From contig NC_067205.1 of the NCBI RefSeq assembly GCF_026262505.1, positions 18,597,645 through 18,661,644 of the forward strand: a DNA stretch of 64,000 bases, in the 5' to 3' direction. This document shows, one piece after another, positions 59,297 through 64,000 of the stretch (its first letter is position 1; each line of letters begins with the position of its first letter). The notes under the pieces were generated by a model that saw only the letters and a program-made list of their open reading frames with translations, was not told where the DNA came from and searched no databases. Source of the DNA: Trichomonas vaginalis G3 (Eukaryota > Parabasalia > Trichomonadida > Trichomonadidae). A program made the translations under genes and the position numbers.

Positions 59297-59304
59297 CCTC
59301 TCAA
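59297..59304 (-). promoter_or_regulatory. TTGAGAGG octamer upstream of Hsp70
   Basis: On the minus strand AAATTGAGAGGACACG lies 24 nt before the Hsp70 ATG, comparable with the site 17 nt before the 53334 gene. Putative core promoter element. Confidence 0.5.
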
Positions 59305-60407
59305 TTTATTCAATAGTTAAGTAGCCGAGTGAAATAATTTTTTTTCCTTGCTTGACCATTTATAAACTGTCTGGCCATCAAAAATTGGTCGAAAACAAAT
59401 ATTGTTAATAGGGATATAATTAAGCTTATTCCTTGATCAAAATAAATTTTAAAAATTTTGAGAAGATTTGTGATAAAAATTTACCGCACAATGCATAATT
59501 ACTACTGAATTGGAATGCTCTATGATTAAGATAAAAAATTTATTATCCAAAAATCGATACTTTTGACGACCATTAATTTCAAAATGAGTAAAATTTTAGT
59601 GTCGTGACATGGGTGATCGCCAATTTGGAGAAAAAGAGCCAGTGGTCATTGCACAATGCTGTATCTTCAAAAAATAAATCCGAATTAATTTCAAACTCAA
59701 TTTTCCATCTAATCAGTATGAAATCTTGCGTTAAACATCGATACGTTACTCGATTCCTGCATAATTGAAGCTGATGATGCATTTGATACAATGGTTTCTG
59801 ATATCTCCTGTAGAAGAGCTTTAATATATGAAGTCCTTTGCAGTGCTATTTGATAAATATGCGCAAAAGATTCATTACGGTTGTTAACTTTGCAATAGTT
59901 TTTTTCTCGATGTACTGTTGAGTTAGTAAAGGATGAGAATCTGAGTGAACTGGTTAACTTAAAAATAGCAACATAATCTACTATTTGATATTGAGATTTA
60001 AAGAGAATAATTTTGAATTGGAAAGAAATAAATGCGATTAATAAAGAATATTTGGAATTAAAATGTTAACTATTGGTGGTTATGATCTTTTATACCAAAA
60101 TATTTTTGGGATGTCATTGATAAATATATAATATGAATTTTAAAAGATATTCATCGGATATTTGAGCAAGAATCATAAAGAATGGATGAAAAATAGATTG
60201 ATTTTAGTTTTAAATTTTTTAATTTCCTGCAAGAAAATTTTGAAATTTAAAAAATGAATAGAAAAAATAAGATTTTGAAGAATAAATGTTGAATTGAGGA
60301 AATTTTTGAGTTGAACAAAAATATTCATATTATGTTGTATTTAGTAGTATGTGCTAAATTTTCATCAAATTGAGTTTCAAATACCTTTTTTTTGGAATGA
60401 GGAATTT
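59305..60407. other. Host intergenic region upstream of Hsp70, no gene seen
   Basis: AT-rich, with stops in all frames. The proximal few hundred bases should hold the Hsp70 promoter. Near its end TTTAGTAGTATGTG (60349) resembles the TTTAGTAGTATATG at the Maverick D edge, a possible reason for the insertion site or a remnant. Confidence 0.45.
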
Positions 60408-60614
60408 AGTAGTATATGAGTGCGGGTTGTGTGACTTTTTTTGTAAACGTAAGAATTCATACAATATAGAACGATTTTGTATCATTTTTTAACATATGAA
60501 GTAAAAAATGTATGATTCTTACGGTTTTTATTCTTACGTTTTTGAATAAATCAAGATTTAAAAAATTTTGTAAACGTAAGACATTTACACTCAGCCCATA
60601 CATAATGAAATAAA
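60408..60614 (+). repeat. Maverick D left terminal repeat
   Basis: Matches the reverse complement of 48347-48548. It contains repeated GTAAACGTAAG and CTTACGGTTT-type words, so it can also fold on itself. The right copy is outside the window. Confidence 0.7.
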
Positions 60615-60787
60615 AGAAGTTATATATAGATGATGTCAGATATTCCACAATTAATTAAACCAATGTTTAAAATAAAGATTGAGTTCAACATTGAACTTTA
60701 AGAAACTAATGATTATCATGAATGAAAAATAAACTTTAAAAATTCATATCTTACAGTTCTGAATAATTTATTTTTATTTTGTATGAA

Positions 60788-61894
60788 ATGAGCGTCAAAA
60801 CTAACAATGTTAAAAATTTAGGATTCACAAACGAGGAAATAAAGGATATATTAGAGGAGGCGGGTTATGAAGTTGATAAATATTATTTAAGAAATTGTAA
60901 AAAATTCGCGGAGTTTTTAAATGAATTTGGTTATGATGGAAAAATGAATAAAGATGATGTTATAAATTTCTTATATCCCACATCTAAAGAAGAAAAACCT
61001 AAAGAACCTGATGTTTTCCCTGAATATTATGAAGAACGAATTAAAGATGATGAATATGATGAAATTGAAAGACTGGAAAAAATAAGAGATGAAATAGATG
61101 AAAAAATTAAGGAATTAAAAGAAGTTGAAAAATATAATGAAAATGAAGTAGAGGGTTTAATGAATATCCCAGCTTCAGAATCAGAAGTTCAGAAATCTCA
61201 TGAAGAAAGATATAAAAATTATGTCTCAGAATCAACACAAAATTTATTAGATGGTGAAATAGACGAAACACTTTCAGAAGAAGGTATTAAATTTATTCGT
61301 AAACATAAGTTACAATTTATTGATAATGAAGAATACCCATGTATATTACTTTCACCACCTTTAGATTCCGAAAAATTCAAAAAAGTTCTTAAAAACGTGA
61401 CATATGCAACTAATACAATTAAGAAAGAAGATCATGATATTTACACAAATTATTATTTAAATAAATGCACAGGTGTTGATAAAGTTTTTGATTTATTAGA
61501 TAAAATATCAAAAGAAACCATTGGAACCTATAAAATTTTGTATGATTGCGGTTTCATTGTTGAAGATACTAATAATGTTTCATATGAAAGAACAGCACCG
61601 AAGGAAGATGAAGTTGAAAGGTCTATACCATTCGTTATTAAGAACATAAAAGATATAAAAACTTATAAACATTATATTTATTCATTTATTTCAGAAAAAA
61701 TAGAAGCAACCCATAAAACATCTTCTCATCATTTTATAGCTATTCATACATTCCTTTTCAAAGTTGTGAAATTAAATAAGACAGGAATTAGATTTAATGT
61801 ATCAGGATATGCATTCTTGAGTAAATTAAAATGTATTCGTCACGTCGCAGATGATAAAAATTTATGTATTCTTAATTCATTTTACGGACTTTAA
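60788..61894 (+). CDS. Maverick D first gene, helical protein next to polymerase locus, 368 aa
   Basis: The ATG at 60788 (MSVKTNNVKNLGFTNEEIKD) is preferred; the frame begins at an upstream TTG. Residues 1-80 resemble the start of the Maverick B polymerase locus (helical, EEAGYEVDKYYLRNCKKFAE). An acidic, coiled-coil middle (about 80-130) and a mixed C-terminal domain follow. Position and resemblance suggest the N-terminal or priming part of the polymerase system; this is inference. The Maverick C copy is at 26728-27402. Confidence 0.55.
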   Translation: MSVKTNNVKNLGFTNEEIKDILEEAGYEVDKYYLRNCKKFAEFLNEFGYDGKMNKDDVINFLYPTSKEEKPKEPDVFPEYYEERIKDDEYDEIERLEKIRDEIDEKIKELKEVEKYNENEVEGLMNIPASESEVQKSHEERYKNYVSESTQNLLDGEIDETLSEEGIKFIRKHKLQFIDNEEYPCILLSPPLDSEKFKKVLKNVTYATNTIKKEDHDIYTNYYLNKCTGVDKVFDLLDKISKETIGTYKILYDCGFIVEDTNNVSYERTAPKEDEVERSIPFVIKNIKDIKTYKHYIYSFISEKIEATHKTSSHHFIAIHTFLFKVVKLNKTGIRFNVSGYAFLSKLKCIRHVADDKNLCILNSFYGL

Positions 61895-61934
61895 AAATAA
61901 AGTTTATTTTTATTTATTTTTTATTCTTACATAA

Positions 61935-64000
61935 ATGAACAAAAACGGAACAGCTAAAATGAATGATAATCAAATTAGAGCAGAAGGTAGAAGGTTATTT
62001 AAACGCTTCTATAACATTCCTGATGGTGTTAATCCTAAAACTCGTAGAAGCTATTTAAATGAAGCAATAGATGCATATGAAGGGTTTGACATTTCATCAG
62101 AAAGTGAGAGATTAGCGAGAATGTTAAATGTTAATATTGATTTCTATTATTGTGATCCTCAACCAGAAGATGTGGACATAAATAAGGTAGACTTTCCATT
62201 AGTGGAATCAATAATGATAGATCCAGAATTTGAAACAGTAAATATTTTATTAACACAGAGTCCATGTGGAAAACTTCACGCTGACAGAATAACAGATGTT
62301 GAAGCACTCACCGGCTATAAAGTTTGTCCATATTGTAAAGAAGAAGTTTATTCTATCCGTGATGATCCAGAAAGGAAAAAACCAAAGAAGATTTTTAAAG
62401 CATTGTGAGAAATGTAAAGAAAATAATGGAAGATTAATTCAAGACGTTCAGTTGCAAAAGACACAACAACCATATGCACCACATATTACGAAACACAAAT
62501 ATATATCAGTGGTTATTAGCTCACAATTTGCAGGAATATTATCAACCGACAAGATATTATATTACTTTTGACTTTGAAACATTAGAGACTAAAGAAGAAT
62601 TACAACTTTCTGAGTGTGCAACTTTGAATGCTTACTTAAAACCATTCATGGTATCATCAACGGTTAAATTAAATGATAAAACATATACGAGGAATTTTTG
62701 CTTAACTTCGAGTGATTCTTTTATTTCTGATTGGATTGAGTTTTTATTTTCAACCTGTTCATTAGTTGCTAAATCAAATATTGAACAATATGAAAAATTA
62801 TTGAAGCCGCAAACGGTGGGGACTTTGTCTCATACATTAAATGAAAAACAGAAGGAAGCATTTAAAGAACTTCTAGATGAGGAATTTAATAAAGTGAATA
62901 TCATAGGTTTTAATTCGGGAAAGTTTGATTTAAATTTAATTCTTCATGATTTAAACACTGTAAAATGGAAAATAAAATCAATGCTGGGTTCATCTTCACA
63001 ATTTAAGCAAATCATTGTAAAGAAAACAAACGTTCCATATGAATTGAGATTTATTGACATCAGAAATTATATAGCGGGTGGGACATTAGACCAATTCACT
63101 CAAGATTTCGGAAACAATAAATCACGTGTTAAATCCTTTTTCCCTTATCAATTCATCACGTGGGAAAATTACGAAGAAGAATTATATAAAGTGGAACCAT
63201 TCACTCAAGATTCATTTTATTCAGCATTAACTCAAGAAACTATATCAGATAGTGATTATCAAATATATCTCAATGATGCTAAAAATTTTAAGAATAGATT
63301 AGAATATTTTATTCATTATTGTAATAAAGATGTTGAAATTATGATTGGCCCAATCGATAAAATTATTGAAGAAACATTTGTTTATAAAATTGACACGCTT
63401 CATAATCTTTCTTTATCATCGAATGCTTCAATGATTCGTTACGCTTTAGCATATAAAGACTTTAATCCTAATGAAAAATATCCTGAGGAAGAGATAGAAT
63501 CAAGTTTTGAATTAACGAAAAAGTATTGGAAATATAAAATTGAATCATATAAGAAACAAGATGAAAAAGCAGAAAGGGATATTAAAAATAATGTTTCAAT
63601 GGATGATTTTCAATACTATCACGATTTAATCCTTTCATCTAAATGCAAAATGTGTGGTAAAGCGTTTACATATGCAAATAAACCAACATTGGATAGAATC
63701 GATAATGAAAAACCACATACCAAAGAAAATTGTCAGTTAATGTGTTGTTATTGCAATGTCGTAAAATCAAATAAAGATGAAGATGTTCAACGTTTAAGAA
63801 TCAATTTAAGAAATTATGCATTAAAAAATAATTTACCAATGACTTTAGATTCAGTTGAAGCTTATCACATTCTCCGTAATGGAATTACTGGTGGATTATC
63901 AAATGTTCAACATAGAGTAAATCTTAAAGGAATCACGCACATTAATAAACTTTCATATAGTCCAGAAACTAAAACTGTATCAAATGAGGACACCACCAAC
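61935..64000 (+). pseudogene. Maverick D DNA polymerase B locus with internal HNH-type domain, incomplete
   Basis: The first part has a CPYC zinc-ribbon-type stretch. The exonuclease region shows FDFETLET (about 62567), IIGFNSGKFDLNLI (about 62900) and HYCNKDVEIM (about 63315), the ExoI-III motifs of family B. Between these and the expected palm domain lies CKMCGKAF, then LDRIDNEKPHTKENCQLMCC and YCNVVKSNKD (about 63640-63780), which is an HNH/zinc-finger nuclease-type domain. The window ends just before motif A would be expected. About two breaks; fossil. Confidence 0.68.

Larger units (their letters stand above)
60408..64000 (+). mobile_element. Maverick D (Polinton), left end only, runs off the window
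   Basis: Its terminal repeat (60408 to about 60614) matches the surviving end of Maverick C, and its first gene is almost the same as the Maverick C gene. It lacks the two small genes that C has next to the end (27472-28264); the flanking sequences are joined directly. The polymerase locus follows and continues beyond 64000. The visible part looks broken in about two places. Confidence 0.82.

Overview
The window looks like a contig of Trichomonas vaginalis or a very close trichomonad. The evidence is: AT-rich intergenic DNA; start codons preceded at about 6-20 nt by an initiator of the TCAYTTT type (for example at 3319, 14318, 16021, 16637 and 51539); an intron-less cytosolic Hsp70 ending in EEVD; a multipass membrane protein resembling the large membrane cyclase-like family of this parasite; and a heavy load of Maverick/Polinton elements. 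I had no database access, so names rest on motif reading.

Layout. (1) 1-1450: fragment of a host multipass membrane gene. (2) 1451-48548: a nest of mobile elements. Maverick C, reduced to about 1.9 kb of one end, lies at 1451-1504, 26728-28276 and 48254-48548. It was split by a small inverted-repeat element X (1505-26727, duplicated target ATTTAAA). X was in turn split by Maverick A (3100-26664, 87-bp terminal repeats). C was split again by Maverick B (28277-48253, 289-bp terminal repeats, 6-bp target duplication ATTAAT). (3) 48549-60407: host DNA holding a 4.3-kb DNA transposon (48723-53056, 290-bp inverted repeats, 3-bp duplication ATT), a 135-aa conserved-looking gene, a beta-helix gene remnant and Hsp70 (57293-59272, minus strand). 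(4) 60408-64000: the left end of Maverick D, same family as C, running off the window.

Mavericks A and B both carry the expected morphogenesis and replication kit: double-jelly-roll major capsid, a second capsid-type protein, A32-type packaging ATPase, protein-primed DNA polymerase B, retroviral-type integrase, KilA-N regulators, and a long fibre ending in a bacteriophage tail-collar module. A adds a superfamily-3 (D5-like) helicase, a D12-class adenine DNA methyltransferase and an HNH-type protein. All Mavericks here are treated as fossils: the capsid, fibre and polymerase loci are broken in A (roughly fifteen to twenty breaks in all) and B (roughly ten). C is a remnant, and D is only partly visible and also broken.

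The most unusual items are a DDE transposase fused to a ubiquitin-specific-protease-like domain (49545-51539), with a strongly self-pairing 300-nt segment next to it in the same transposon; a cluster of GGAAAA/TTTTCC palindromes between divergent genes of Maverick A; a cluster of MYB-type AACGG sites in front of the only gene of element X; and an octamer TTGAGAGG found six times in the host segment, including just upstream of both intact host genes.
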